Positions 1-13,774 of a stretch of DNA of 64,000 bases are shown piece after piece. Made by a program: the position numbers and the translations under genes. Source of the stretch: Rhizophagus clarus (lineage: Eukaryota; Glomeromycota; Glomeromycetes; Glomerales; Glomeraceae); contig BLAL01000324.1 of assembly GCA_015698045.1 (NCBI GenBank), forward strand, positions 394,501 through 458,500, given 5' to 3'. Position 1 is the first letter of the stretch; each line of letters opens with the position of its first letter. The notes beneath the pieces are model-generated. The model saw only the letters and a list, made by a program, of their open reading frames with translations, was not told where the DNA came from and did not search any database.

Positions 1-3000
1 CTCCCCTAGCAATGATTGGAATAACATAGTAGTTCTATATATAAATTGTAGAGTCGGATTGGCAGATTTTTATATTTATGTTAAAAACTCTCTACCCATG
101 AGTTATTTACTTTTTAGCTTAAAATACTACTTTTTTCCTAGGACTTTTTCTGATTGGTGAATTTTTTTCTGAAATTTTTTTTTTGACTTTAGCGCTTTTA
201 GCAGTTGTTGATATTATCAGCAGATAAATAATTTGATAATATTTATTCTTTTCAATCTGTCATATTATGAATTATAAATAAGATTGAGTAACTTGAAGGT
301 TTTATTACTAAAAAAAATCTTCCAATAACTACAACCTTTGGATTGGTCAATAAATTGATCTTTGTTTGGGTTCCTTTCATAACTTGATATAATAGAGGAG
401 TGAGAAAGAAGTAATAAATAAAATCATTTTACTCTGTTTCCATGCGAAAGAGGAAAATGGACATGTAAATCTTGAAAACTTCTTTTATGTGAGTTTAATG
501 GCAGGATCACGCTTAAGACCATCTGCCATTAAGTTTCCACTGTGAAAAATATTATAGTAACGGAAGGTTTGAATTTATGATATACATATACGTGTATGTT
601 TTAATATCCAGTCTCTTACATGTATATGTCATCTATATGTATCAGTTTCATGAATGTCTCTTACTAAACGAATCTTCTTATTATACCTATCTTCCAAATT
701 CTTTCCGATTTCAGTTTTAATTTCCATCGCTTTTAATGAATACCGCAATAAAATTTAATGCCAATCCAATCATATTCAGAATAAAAAATATCCTTCTTCA
801 ACTTTCTTTTTCATCATTAAAAATTTTTATATAAATAAAAATAATAAGGCAAGGTTTGAAAATGGAGAGTTGTAAAATGTTTGATTTCTTCCTTGCGATT
901 ATAAGATATCAGATATACTTTAAATGAATTTGTCACTTATAACTGAAATTTCACATTTAATAAATAATTATAATATTCCGTTTTTATATCTTGAAATTAT
1001 AATCTATTATAAATTATTAAGTTATTGAAATTATTGCTTTGTATCTTAATTTCCTTTTCACATTTTCACATTCTCCTTTTTTTGTTCTTGAAATAATGCT
1101 GTAATTTGTCATTGTTGTATAATACAAAGGATAAAACATGTGGTTTTCTTTGTGTTCTTTGGCCACATGTTTATCATTTGTCTCTCGCATCTCATTGTTG
1201 GTTGGATAGATTAACTTTGAAATTAACTTTTTTGTTATAGAATTTATTACATTCTAAAGAGAAAACAGATAATTATAGTTATAATTAAATAACATTGCCA
1301 CAAGTAAGAATTCTTCTTTGCAGATTTCACAGCGTCTTTGACCTTAAGAGTATGGTCTGCTACACATATTATAAGACATACATAGCCTATATAAAGGTAT
1401 TTTATATAGCCTATCTGCACAACTTTTATCGTTTTAAATAACCATCCTTGTATAATATTTTAAGTATATATAATTTTGTTTTTCTTTTTTATCCTTAAAG
1501 ACTAATTTACAACTATATAAAACATTGCATTATTCTAGAAATATTATAATAACAATTATGAATTTGACAAGTCCTAATAAATAAGTATATCCGTTGCCCG
1601 AGTTAAGAAGGGATTGCACAAAAATGCCCATTATAATCTAGTAAAGATAAATATTCTATTCATATAATCACTTTGTTGAGAGTATTTTCATCATAATTAA
1701 TTTTTTTTTCAAATGCTATAAATCCTTTTTCTATTACAAACATAATATTTATACAACCATGCCCGTATTAATCGCATATGAGCGTGACATGATATGTTTG
1801 CAATCTATTACTACTCAATTGCTGATTTTTGTTTCTAATGGCTTTTCACCATTACATATTTTGGAATATTTATTCGATCAGAGAGAACAAAAATATCGAG
1901 TTCTATATTCTAAACAAGAGAGAATGAAATATACGTCAATTCCGCATAATATATAAAGCAAGTATGGCATTTCACAAAGTAGAAAATAGTATTATTACTA
2001 TCTGTTTTTTTTATGAGATGTTTTCGTCCAATATTATGTAGTGACATAATAGTGTTGTTTAAAACCATTTAGTCGCAGCACAATGAAAACTATTGTGTGA
2101 CTATCATTGTTATCTAATTAAAATCTTTAGTTAACTATTTATGAACAACAATCTATGCTAATGATACATTGATATGATATAAATCTCTTAATTAATTATT
2201 TTTTTACTGAAAAATATGATGGATTTAAAGTCATTATTACTCATAATAATATTATAATTGGTTATTCTCTTAATTCTTTTCATATAATAATGAATTTTAA
2301 TAAGCAATACATGCCTTTCTTTAAAATTTTAAAATTGGATTCTATTTTAAAATCATATTTCATGATTTTGTTTGCTTTTACTTTCTGATATCAAAACCAG
2401 TTATGCACATTTATTAATATGCGGTACATCTCAGCATTATAGACGCTTTCTCGAAAAACTTTAGAGCAGCATTGTGAATCAACAACGAGATGCTTAGAAT
2501 TCTTGTAAAATAAAATAAGTAATAACGAGGCTTGTGCCGTAATATCAGCAATACAACTACCTCCAATATAGTAATTATATTGAAGGATATTTGGTCCTAA
2601 TTCCTTATGCTTTTCAAATAATAATAGAAAAATTAATGATTCCATCTTGTACATGAACTCTAGGTTGGTTTTTGATATTTTCATGCACGATGGCGTCATT
2701 ACAATAAAGTTCCAAATTGAATGACGTGTACTGGAAGTCCAGCTATCAAACGCTAAATTATATCAAAAAACTCACATCTGATATTTTTATAGCTTTTCAA
2801 TATTTAATATCATCATTATCGAGAAATAAATTTTAAATTCAAAAACTACAATCGATCTAATACTAAAGAGTCCTTAATGAAACACGCGAGTCTTGAATAC
2901 CAATCTTCTGTTTCGGATATCCTCCTCAATTGGTAAAATTCAATAAAAAAGACTGGATGATTATAAAACACTTCAAATTTCAACTAGTTTGAATAAATGT

Positions 3001-4014
3001 TTACAACCAAGTTTGAATTAAAATGTTTTACAAATAGTTTAAATAATGCTATTGTTATTTCCGTTAGTGATATAAGAAGTGATGTAATGAAACCTTTATT
3101 ATATTTCGTATAATAACTTAACTGAATTTGTTCATTTGAAATTTTTAAAAGACATACTTTGAGAAGTAATGAATATGGAATAGATTAAGCATGTAAGATA
3201 ATATTATTATTAATAATTAATGTATATGTTTGCACTTTTCATTAAATATTTATTATAATAAATATGTTTGTCTTCTAATAACATCATTGAAAAATAAAAT
3301 AAGTGATGAAAAGAAAAAAAAAGAAAAGAAAGGGGAATTATTATATAACAACAAATACTTAGCCTATTTATATTAAAATAAAGCGATGATTAAAGTGACA
3401 CCGGAAATTTGCCACACATGAATGACATTAAAAGCCCTCAAAAGCCGAAAATTTCGGTACAAAAAGAAAAAAAAAATTAACCCACAGCCACAAAAATCTC
3501 ATAAGCTCCAGGTGATATCGACATTTGGCGACGTATTAGAAAAATTTAGATTATCAACATCTGTTTGTTGTTTGTTAAGAATTTATACGTCTGTCAGCGT
3601 TTTAACGTCGCGATCTAACATACATACAGTAATTATTATGCATTCTAAATAAGTAAAAAGGATTATACCGACATTATTTTGTCAACAAAAGAAAGGATTA
3701 AAAACATCAATTGTATATAATTAACACATTAATTATGAAAAATTAAAAAATTGATGAAAATTAGGCATAATCTTGAGTGACATACAGTTATTAAATTGGA
3801 GGGTAACATACCGGTCACCCTATAGGGGTGACCGATATGTTACACCTTTCCCACCAAATATATAAAGCCTGAACATAACTGATAAGCATGTATTCAATAA
3901 TTTTATATTAAAAATATTATAATTCTGTTCTTAATCATTTGTGCACAATCTTGACATATATGAAGTATTAATAGATAAATGTATAAATATATTGTTCTTT
4001 CTTTTTTACGATAT
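1..4014. other. Gene-poor AT-rich intergenic region
   Basis: No gene is recognised here. The short open frames around 1759, 2391 and 3422 have no recognisable domain, splice context or coding character, and are most likely chance. The only structured item is a palindrome at 3803-3843, listed separately. Confidence 0.5.
3803..3843. repeat. 41-bp near-perfect palindrome
   Basis: The arms GTAACATACCGGTCACCC and its reverse complement surround a TATA centre, with one mismatch in the stem. Flanking DNA is AT-rich and unstructured, so the GC-rich hairpin stands out. It could be a minimal MITE-like remnant or an extruding cruciform. No target duplication was identified. Confidence 0.7.
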
Positions 4015-4639
4015 TTAATTTCGTAAGATAATAAAAGGGAAAAAGGATCGAAACTTTCTAATCATGTAATTAATTATATTAGTTATAACTGAATTTAAGA
4101 CAATTTTCAATAAAAAAATTTGATTCGTTTTAATCGTTTGACGTCTTTGCTTTGAATACCAATATTTTCTTAACATATTCTCAGATCGTAAATATCCAAA
4201 TTGATTTTTTAAATATTGACGTAAATTATTCCATTCTATCATTTCATTTTCTGATTTATTTAACGAAATCCAATTGTCAATTAACTGTTTTTCCTCTTCA
4301 TCTAATTCATGATGACATACTGATAAAGAGAAGAAATTTAATTTAATTAAGAAAAAAAGTTTTAATCAAATGATCTATTATTTACTCACATTCAGGATCG
4401 AGATAGTTACGCCAATAATAACAAAGTTGACGAGCATTAAATTGAGGGAGGATTTCAGCCATTTTTACGAATGGATCACGACCATTTCCAATCTGTCTCA
4501 ATTCTTCCATACCATTTGAAAAAATATCCTTCTACAAAAAAATACATTGATTAAAATACTATTATAAAGTTCGCGTAATAACGTGTTAAAAATATTATAT
4601 TTTCTTATTTACTTCTTCATCGGATAGGCGTATTCTCAT
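4015..4639 (-). CDS. Myb/SANT-like DNA-binding protein, three exons
   Basis: Gene model: exon 1 4639-4613, exon 2 4531-4390, exon 3 4319-4015. Introns begin GTAAAT and GTGAGT and end in TAG and CAG. The 474 joined coding bases are an exact multiple of three and give 157 residues. The middle exon holds a helix-like segment ending ARQLCYYWRNYLDPE. The third exon carries a second unit with regularly spaced tryptophans (DNWISL, IEWNNL, KYWYSK). This layout matches the Myb-like proteins that are greatly expanded in Rhizophagus; the family call is from memory of that pattern. A nuclear DNA-binding role is inferred. The C-terminal tail is basic then hydrophobic and may reflect a shifted stop. Confidence 0.7.
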
Positions 4640-7600
4640 TTTTTTTTTATTTTGACTTATTAATTAAAGTAGTTAAGGCAATTAAGTAAATGAATAGTAT
4701 GTTTTAAAATTCAAGAAAAGAAAGCCTGATACTTTTATATTTTAGCAATGTTATGGTGGCCAAAGACTCCGGATTACGGATTGTACAACATTTAGTCACT
4801 TAGTTATTTCCTAATAAAGAACTAATGAAAAATGTCATGTGCAAAAATCGATATATTAAAATGGTAAGAATTTACAGAAACCTTTGTACATAGAAGGGAA
4901 AATTGAAGAGCATATATAAATTTATTTCTTTATGGCTTGATACAAAAAATGATGCGTGAAAGATTGAATCGTTTAAAAATAAAAGACATTTTTTTTTGTA
5001 GCCCACTTGATGTCTGACTAGTGTCCGTTATGCCCGTTAACGCCTGCCGTTAATGTCGCCTGATAATAATTTCAGCCAGAATTATATATTTGCTTATTTG
5101 CCAACCTAGAGCAAAGCGTAAAATATACACGTCATAAGCCCAACATTTCTTGAAAAGATAATTGTGATAATCACATCTTATCGCAGCATTTAAAAAAAGA
5201 ATTTTGGCTTTATCTTGATTCTTTCTTTCATATATAGGAGAAAGGATTCCGAAATGGTTCAAAATGATCGTAAAACTTACTTAAATTTTCGATTAAGATC
5301 CGATTAAAATGTTATACAAGACATATTAATAGATTTCTAAAATAAAATAAACAAATATTAATAATGTGAATACTCCTGGACATTTCTAATTCAGTCTAGA
5401 ACCGTTAGCCGAATATATAATGACAAATTCCCTAATTTGGAAGCTTAAAAAAAAAACCATATCACCTACAAAAAAATTTTGGGACGTTCATAAAATCTAT
5501 TGAATTTATTGGAACAAAAAAATTAGTAACACTTATTATTTTCTCACAATCAGAAATCAAATTCCAAATTTGTTATTTTATTTTCCATGCAACAAAATTT
5601 TTATGGTGTAGCACCTATCCTAATAAATCATAGCTTAAGTCATTAAGCATTATAAATTATATCATATGCAGTAATTATAATCAAAATACCAAAAAAAAAA
5701 CTTTTAAATGATTAGATTCAACTAATTTTTCTTTGTAAATAAAGATAATTAAAATAAATTATATTCTTGGCGAAGTTATCAAAGATATATCATAATTATT
5801 TTATTTATGGCTATAAATAGTTTCTGACAAGGAGTCATTATTGTTTCTTTCTTAATATAGTAATAATTAAATATAAATTTTGCGAGTTGCATGTGTATTC
5901 CCAATTAACTGTCATTTTTTTTCCTGATTTCAATCCATCAATTATTATTATATCTATAATAATCATTGTAAAAAAAAATACATTTGATAAAAGAACCCAT
6001 ATGCGTTATTTTGACGTGATTTGAACGATGCTGCGCACGAGTTCAATATAATATAAAAAGCAGCTATAATTTATTTTTATTGTGTTGTGCTCAATACATA
6101 AGATTCATATGAGATCACGCTAAGCAACTAAGATTTACTATAAGAATTAATTAAGGTTAGTACAAATTAAATTAATTTACCGTATTCCGATTTCTGTTTC
6201 GTGAGACATTAGTTTTTATTAAAATTTTTTTAAAAAATATAGAAAATTTTAAGTTTTTAAAAAATATAGAAAATTTTAAGTTTTTAAAAAATTAAGATAT
6301 TTGCTAAGTCAGCTAAGAATGTTCGTAACTCATTCACTAACTCTCCCTCATAAATAATTTAGGAAAGGTAAAAAATCATATATATATATATATATTCATA
6401 TTTTATTTTATATTTGGTTTTCTTTATTTACTGATTTTTTTTTTTTTTTTTTTTTCCTTCAAAGATTATTCAACTCAATACATAAACACATAATTTATTA
6501 ATTCATTATTTTTTTTTTAATTCATTATTTTTTTTTTAATTCATTATTTTTTTTTTAATTCATTATTTTTTTTTAATTCATTATTTTTTTTTTAATTCAT
6601 TATTTTTTTTTAAAAAATTTATTATTTTTTTTTTTTTAATATTATTATATTGTATAATAGTATATAGTTTCTGTAAATATGTTTAATATAATTAATAAGA
6701 ATAATGGGGAATAAACGCTTTTTTTTTATAATCTATTTTGTTTACATAAATGCAATGACTCTCTTCGTACGCCAAAACCTCATCTTTGTTAAAATTTTCA
6801 TTTTTCGTTTCCGCTTCTATATTCGTCGTTTACTATTTATAATAATCGGTTCGATATTCGTATTGATGGATGTTAAATGAACAGGTTTATCTCTTCAGAT
6901 GATCAAGTAATACAAGCAATTTACAATGTTTACCTTGAAATCGAAAACAATAATACGATCTATTTTTTTTTCTCGTGTAACACTAATGTCTTGGAAATTA
7001 TTATTCTTCCGGGAATTAATTTAGCTTAATTAAAAGGGCTGACAAAGAGTGTCATTCATAATTTTTTTTACTTGCAAAATTTTAGTTAATAATACTCAAT
7101 AAAGTTTGATTTAAGTCAACAACATTGCACGAAAGTATTATTTATTTAACAAATTTGTTCGTACAATTTCAATAATTTAACCGATAATTTATGAAAATTC
7201 TCACACGTTATTTTGTTAGTCATAAATATAATTCAGACTTGACTTTTCTCGTTTATCTTGATATTTGCATGTAGGGGGTCAAAAATCATTATGTCGTACA
7301 AGGCCAGGGAAGGATACATTGCAACCATAGATTTGTAAGGAGTGTTTTAATTACGTATTATAATAATGGTAATAAAATATTCACATAATATAATGACATA
7401 AGAAAAAAAAAATGGGGTTAATTATTTGTCAGAAATTTGTAAACAAAAATTTTTCCTTGATAGGAAGATATATAATGCCTAAAATAGTCAAAAATTAGTG
7501 CACCCAGCATAAAACCATTCCCCATTTGTCTGCTTTATAGTAAGCGCCATTATAATAATGAACAAATCTATAATATGAACATATACAATATTATAATTTC

Positions 7601-8794
7601 TATAGGACCTTAATACGTAAATTTTTATTCTCAAAAAAAAAAAAAAAAAAAAAATTACTCATTTGAACGCAGTGAGAATTTAATTCGCCCAATAAACTAA
7701 CGCTTTTACCTCGGCACAAAAAAAAATACGTTTTTCTAAGAATGGTTAAATTCATCATTGCCATGATTTGAGTTCCCCTTACTTACGGTGCAGGTTGTTC
7801 GGGCTGTTCGGATTGGGGCGTTCACGTTAATTTAAAAACTTGATAATCTCTTTTCTTTTTTTTTAATGGTATTCCCACGGTTCAGAAGAAAAGAGGCTTG
7901 AATTATTTTTTTTTTTTAGACAAAATTATTGATACTGAGGAATCGGCGATCCTGATTATACACTTCAACTACTTTATGAGTATGGTAATTTATTATGATA
8001 ATCCTCAAATATAAATATTTATGTGTAAATCACGGGGGGGCATTTTACAGATCATTATTGTTTCATTGTTTCTTTTATTTATTGTTATAAACGGATAGAT
8101 TAATGCCCATTCATTCACCAAAGAAGTTTAAGCTTACTACATACAATAGACAAATAGCCGAATTTATAATTTTCGATTAGAATAAAAATTTATTTCGTAA
8201 AAGAAAAATCAAAAGAATGAAAACAAATGAAAATTTTCTTTAATCACTTGAATCGGGAATCATTTTTTTTCAGACTTAGTTAAAATTTATCTAGATTTCA
8301 GATCATCTAGTTTCTAAGCCATTTTAAAATGTGTTTCTTAGTAAAAGTATTGGTTTGTTTTGTCAGTTCGTCAGTTTGAAGAGAATGATTCATTCGTTTC
8401 TATGATCCAGTATAATATAAAGTATAACGATTGTCATATATGTGACGAGTGACGACGTAAAATTATTTTTTTTTTTAGTAAAAAAAACGTGGGCATGCGA
8501 AGTTCTTCGACATTAACGTCTCAATTATCGAGAAAATGACAATCTGCGTCCGGGAAAACTGACGTAAAATGTAAATTTTATGAACACTCTCGTAGAGCTT
8601 GGACTTACACTAGAAAAATCTCAAAAAATAACATTTGTTTTTCAATGTAAATTTTATTTAACAACATAGTAACTAAACCAACTTTAGAAAGACATCTACT
8701 TATATATATATGTATTTATGTATAAAAAAAAGAAGTAAAAAAAAAAATAATAATCCATTTTCCGATGTCTAAAAAAAATACTGTATAAAAAATC
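4640..8794. other. Intergenic region with simple repeats
   Basis: No gene is recognised. It contains a duplicated AT-rich segment near 6235-6290, a run of AATTCATTATTTTTTTTT units at about 6496-6610, and many homopolymer tracts. The open frame at 5050-5262 has no recognisable features. Confidence 0.5.
6496..6612. repeat. AT-rich short tandem repeat
   Basis: About six to seven copies of a unit of roughly 18-19 bases made of AATTCATTA followed by a T run. The T run length varies, as expected of slippage. Confidence 0.8.
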
Positions 8795-9448
8795 TTACAA
8801 CTTATTCAAGTATATAATATCCGTCTTCTTATTAGGTGAAGTTCTAACGTTCTTGCTCCCATCTTGCTTAACCATATTCAAATTATTGTTATTAATTCGT
8901 TTTGGAGTCAAGTAATTAAATAAGTATTCCTTCAAATTATATTCTAAATTCTCTCGTTGTCCATTAGAATAATTCAAAAATTCTTCTTGATGTTGCTCAT
9001 TTTGTCTTAATTCAATACCAAAAATATGTTTGTTCAAATATTGAACTATTAACGTATGTGAAATCATTTCACATGTTATCTGAAAAGATTTATTATTATT
9101 TAAATGAAAGTAAAATATAAAAATGGCGCTATTATCATGAGGAGGAGGAATATTCGTCTTATTTAATAATTGAGATTCATAATCATGAGAGATCTCTTTA
9201 CAAGTAATATGAAAAAATTGTCGATCGTTAGGTGGATTATAAAAGAATGAATATTCTCCTTTACCAAAATGTTCTTGTGAAAACTTGGCTAAAGGGTTAT
9301 CTTGCATACGATGTAAAGGTTGACAAGAAGTTAAATGTTGATTATTATTATTATTATTCATTTTTTTAGCACAAGCATACTTTTCGTTAAGAGAAGTTGG
9401 AGTGATGATAGGATTATAGTGAGCGTTATTTTGCGCCGATGAATTCAT
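8795..9448 (-). CDS. Uncharacterised lineage-type protein with internal duplication
   Basis: The predicted protein has 217 residues from the ATG at 9448. An upstream ATG in the same frame would only add a low-complexity lysine/phenylalanine stretch, so the MNSS start is preferred. There is no known catalytic motif. Two imperfect repeats of about 45 residues are visible: one around SFFYNPPNDRQFFHITCKEI and one around FYFHLNNNKSFQITCEMI. Each has aromatic residues, then an (I/T)TC(K/E) turn, then ISH and a leucine-rich helix. Asn-rich homopolymers (NNNNNN, NNNN) lie in the N- and C-terminal parts. Similar small proteins occur as families in glomeromycete genomes; that is recollection, not a search. 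Function is unknown. Confidence 0.55.
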   Translation of the reverse strand: MNSSAQNNAHYNPIITPTSLNEKYACAKKMNNNNNNQHLTSCQPLHRMQDNPLAKFSQEHFGKGEYSFFYNPPNDRQFFHITCKEISHDYESQLLNKTNIPPPHDNSAIFIFYFHLNNNKSFQITCEMISHTLIVQYLNKHIFGIELRQNEQHQEEFLNYSNGQRENLEYNLKEYLFNYLTPKRINNNNLNMVKQDGSKNVRTSPNKKTDIIYLNKL

Positions 9449-12400
9449 ATTTCGAAAAAAATTTTTTTTTTCTTTTAAAAAAAAAAAAAAAATAAATTTG
9501 TTAATTCGCAACTGGTTTTTATATTTCTAAAAAATATGTTGATGGCCAAATTTTGTAACATTTCTTTATGGTGTTATAACAAAGGGGCATTTGAAATTAA
9601 TACTTATTTGGTAATTACACAAAGTAGTTGTTACACATAATCGCCATACAAACAGTTCCCAAAGAAAGAAATACCCCAACGTATTCATTGAATCAATAGC
9701 CTCTCAGGATCACGTCTTTCGTAAGTTACCAAAGGAGGTTTTTGAATGCGATGGCGGGCATTCAACTTCTTTCTCTGGTTAACAAATAAAACTTATAGAA
9801 CGGATAAAATAAATCTAATTTTAGAAGATATACAGAATATAACACCAAGTAAGTAGGCGTTATAGTAATCAATGTGATTGCGAAAAAAACTCGAATTAGG
9901 CACTGAGCTAAGCACTGAGCTAAGCATTGAGCTAAGCATTGAGCTAAGCAAGCAAAGAAAAAAATTCCCATCTTTTTGTTTAAAAGTTTATTACACTTTA
10001 CTGTGTATAAACTTTCTACCTTCGTTAAGAATCTATTCTAAACATATGAGAACTAACCTGGAGTTCAATATATTACGAAATTTGTCCTATCTAATATAAA
10101 AAGAAGTTAAGAAGTAGAAGTTATATATAGAAGTTATAGAGGTTATTATAGAAATTTAGTTAGCGTTTGGAACTACGGAAGTTATAGGGGTCGTGTCCCC
10201 ACGGCGATATCAGCTTCAAAAAACTTTTATAATTTGAATACAAAGACGGGCGTATAATAGGACCTTTTAATTATATTGTCAAATCATAAAATAGGTTATA
10301 AAAACAATATTGTCTCATTAGTATATTCTATAAATTAGGATAAATTCAAACGATAATTAAAAAATAAATAAATAAATATAATAAAGATTAAAAAAATTAA
10401 ATTGAAATTTTAATACGCTATTACTATTTATTACTAACTTCGGATTACTATCTTGACGCCCGACCCGTGAACGAACCTGATCCGCATCTTGTCCAGCATA
10501 TATTGTATTACATTACATGCGGGTCAAGCAAGTTTGGAAGACTTTATGCTATTTTGATCCACATATACAGTATTCTCATATGCAGGTGGTCAAAATAGGC
10601 CTGTAATACAAGTCAGCTAAAGCCGTTTTATACATAATTTATTCGCGATGAATTTTACATTTGCAATATATTTTCTTAATTTTCAGTACAGTGGCGGGTT
10701 GATTTTTATTATTTGCATGTTCTTGAGTCTAATAATAACAAATAAAGACTTTATAACGTGGGAATAATATCAAACGGTCAAAGGGGCGACAGATTATAAT
10801 GAACGAACGTTATGATATATTAGAAAATTGCTAAATGTTAAAAAATTGCATGGTACAACATGTAATAGCGTTACAGTAACTCGTAGTATGCGATTTATAG
10901 ATTTATAATAACGGTATTACGAAGAAAATGAAGAGTTATAAGGTATATAATCGTTATTAGCTAAAAAAAAAAAAAAATAATTAATTTTTGCCTATTTTTT
11001 ACCTCGATAAATTCTAATGCAACGTACCGACCACAAAACATCATCTTTTTTCTCAGCATTTGTTAATAACATTTGTAATTAACGAATCATTCTTCAATTC
11101 TTTTGATATCAATCAAACCCACATTAGTCTGTACTGTCTTTTATATGTTAAATCTGCCTTTCGCAATATATAATCTTACAAAATTTACCATGGGATATTC
11201 TTAATCGTTTCTTGGGTATTTTGAATGATTTCATCCAAAAATACAATTTGAGTTCTCAAACTCGTTCGATATACAATCTGATTATTCATCGGCGTTTGTC
11301 TAGATTTGCTTTTCGCGATTATTATACATATTTTTTTTTGGTAAAAACATACAAAATACCGTAAAATCGTGAAAATAAGCACCCCTCCTTTGCAAAATCC
11401 CATGCAACAATAAAACATAAGAATATTATATAAAAAAAAATATCGCAAAAATAAGCACCCTCCCAAACTTTCATCCAGAACCCTTGCAAAAAAGAAGTAC
11501 TTGTCTTTGCAATTTTGCGGTATTATTCTCGTATTGTTCGGTTTTTTTGATTTTAATTTTTGTGTGACATCCAATGTTGAAATCTTATTTGTTACCGCAG
11601 TACTCAGATATGGACATTTTATTAAATAAACAATGCTAATTAATTAAAAACTATTAAAAATTTTTCTCAAATTGAATAAATGTTTTACAAGTAGTAAATC
11701 ATAATCTAATATATTTTCCTGTGAAAATTTCCCTATAAAAATTTTTAAATTTTTTCCGGAAAATCCATTGCTTTCTGTACTTGTCCGGAACATTTTCCGT
11801 AAAAAAATTTTTTCTCGTCTTTATAAGAATTTGCTAATATTATTTCAGTTTAACGAGTTATTTATTTTATTGTTATAGACAAGAACGTAACATGATATAT
11901 GAGTTATTTTAATCTCATTTTACCGGTTAAAAAAAAAAAAATAATCGCGTGATCCTAATTAGCTAATAATTATGATTACATTATTACATGATTACCAAAT
12001 CACACCAATCACAACCGATTATAGAATGTGATACACCCGCAAAAACGTGCGCCGTCTTAAAAACCTTATAACCCTATTTTAATTATTCTGTTTCAACTTT
12101 ACCCGATTGTCTTACGAAGTTTTTAAATATTTGAGGATACTTTGATTACTTTGTATTCATGCTTATTTAGTAAACCACCTTTGGTACAAACTTTCTACTA
12201 TAATTTTATATTGTATTAAGAATTATAATATTTCAATCGCTTACCTTCTAGATGAATCAAAAGAAATTTTATATATAGGAATGGAATCATTATTTTACAA
12301 ATCTCCGATGTTTAATTGCACATCATTCGTAAATTTATATCAGCTGATACGACTACTCAGAAAATAACAAAGGTGACGAAAGCGATGATGAAGTAAGAAT

Positions 12401-12479
12401 TTGAAAGGTGAGGAAAGACATGAATTCTAGAAAAATTAAGAATAGAATGCTTCGGATTTGAGGAGGATCCACAAAGAGT
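9449..12479. other. Intergenic region without recognised gene
   Basis: No supported gene. It contains a 12-bp minisatellite at 9899-9950. An open frame at 11185-11574 (minus) has a plausible C-terminal part but a hydrophobic middle that looks like intron sequence. A motif GGGTGCTTATTTT (minus strand) occurs twice, near 11380 and 11455, and may mark an old duplication. Confidence 0.45.
9899..9950. repeat. 12-bp minisatellite AAGCAYTGAGCT
   Basis: Four near-identical copies of a 12-bp unit. The length is a multiple of three, so open frames on both strands cross it as short peptide repeats, which explains the short frames seen here. Confidence 0.85.
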
Positions 12480-12660
12480 CGATTCGTAAGTCAAAGGTAA
12501 GAATGATTTCGAAGAATTCAAGAATTTTGGCAGAATGATATATGCCCCATGCGTAATTATAGTGGATTTTGAGGCGGATAACAGGCGATATGGTGAGAAC
12601 TACAGAGGTAACATGCGCAAGATTATGGAATAGATGGCCAATAGCATTATTCAAAAAAAG
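12480..12660 (+). pseudogene. Fragment of Maverick-type family-B DNA polymerase (Exo I region)
   Basis: A plus-strand reading gives APCVIIVDFEADNRRYGENY and then RGNMRKI before an in-frame stop. VDFEAD is the Exo I motif (DFE) of protein-primed family-B polymerases carried by Maverick/Polinton elements. Only about 60 codons remain, without palm motifs. It is an isolated relic, separate from the larger polymerase relic at 36.4-38.2 kb. The family call is moderately secure because the motif is short. Confidence 0.5.
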
Positions 12661-13774
12661 GATTTAACCTTTATCGTATCACAATAATAATAATTCAAGA
12701 ATTACTGTATTTAATTTTTTATGAATCAAGTTTTTTTTTTCTTCAAGCAAATTAGAAATCTAAGTCAATATATCAACTTTACGATATATTCTGGGGCAGA
12801 GGATTGACTGGAATATCTTTTAGGATCACATCGTTATTCAGATATTTGTCCTGAATTTTCGTATAATTTATCACAAACATTTTACAATGGTTATTCCGAA
12901 TGGATCAACGGAATTGATTTCTGCTCAACACAATTTGAAATATTTCCAACTTTAATGACCATAGTCATTTGGTAAATACAATTACTTTATTAATTTGATC
13001 AAATTAAATCTTTATAGGAAACATTACAATATATGAAATATCACTTTAAAGATTTACAAGTACTTATATTATCATTTATTTTTAGGAAACAATGTCACTT
13101 TTTCAAAATTACGAGTTCCAAGGTATGAATTATTTATTATTAATAATTTATTAAAAAAATTAACGAAAAGAATTTTATGTTAGTAAAATGATACATTAAT
13201 CATAAATAAATTTTGTTTAAATATTAGAAAGTTGGCAAGTATTAAAATTTTTTCGTGGAAATTCTAGAATTAATGTGAAAAAAATCATTGATGAATTAAA
13301 AATTTTAGGTATGTATGTTAATTATGTTTTTTATTATTTATAAGGGAAAAAGATAGGAAAATATCTTTGTAAATAAAGCATTTTTGTCCTAATGTTTAAT
13401 AATAAACGTATTAAAACTTTTTATATGTTTAAATAGGAAAATACAGTACGTCATAAGCTATAACATTATATTTTTGTGATGGGTGACGTGATTACGTGAT
13501 TATTACAAGAATTACCGACCCACCCGACCGACCGGACTCCGGACCTACTGCAGCACTGCTACAAAAAGATCGCGTCTAATCGCGATAAAATGAGCATCTC
13601 GATCCCTTTTTCCTTGAGATTATGTATTAAAATTAACAACGTATCAATTGCCGTTCCTTTTAAATGCTGGAGGTATATAAAACTTATTTATTTATATAAA
13701 TGTTTTTTTTTTTTTTTACAAAATATAAAAAAAAAAAAAAATTTAACTAATATTGCCTCCTTCAATATCCTATT
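12661..13774. other. Possible decayed gene fragments
   Basis: Short exon-like pieces on the plus strand (about 12826-12970, 13021-13085 and 13229-13306), some bounded by AG and GTATG-type sites, do not join into one frame. No domain is recognised. They may be remnants of a spliced host or transposon gene. Confidence 0.25.

Noticed and set aside
9762-10099. Overlapping coding frames on both strands
   Set aside because: Both are driven by the 12-bp minisatellite and have no domains.
11185-11574. 129-residue gene on the minus strand
   Set aside because: The central part looks like intron or repeat sequence (GGGTGCTTATTTT twice) and no consistent splice model was found.
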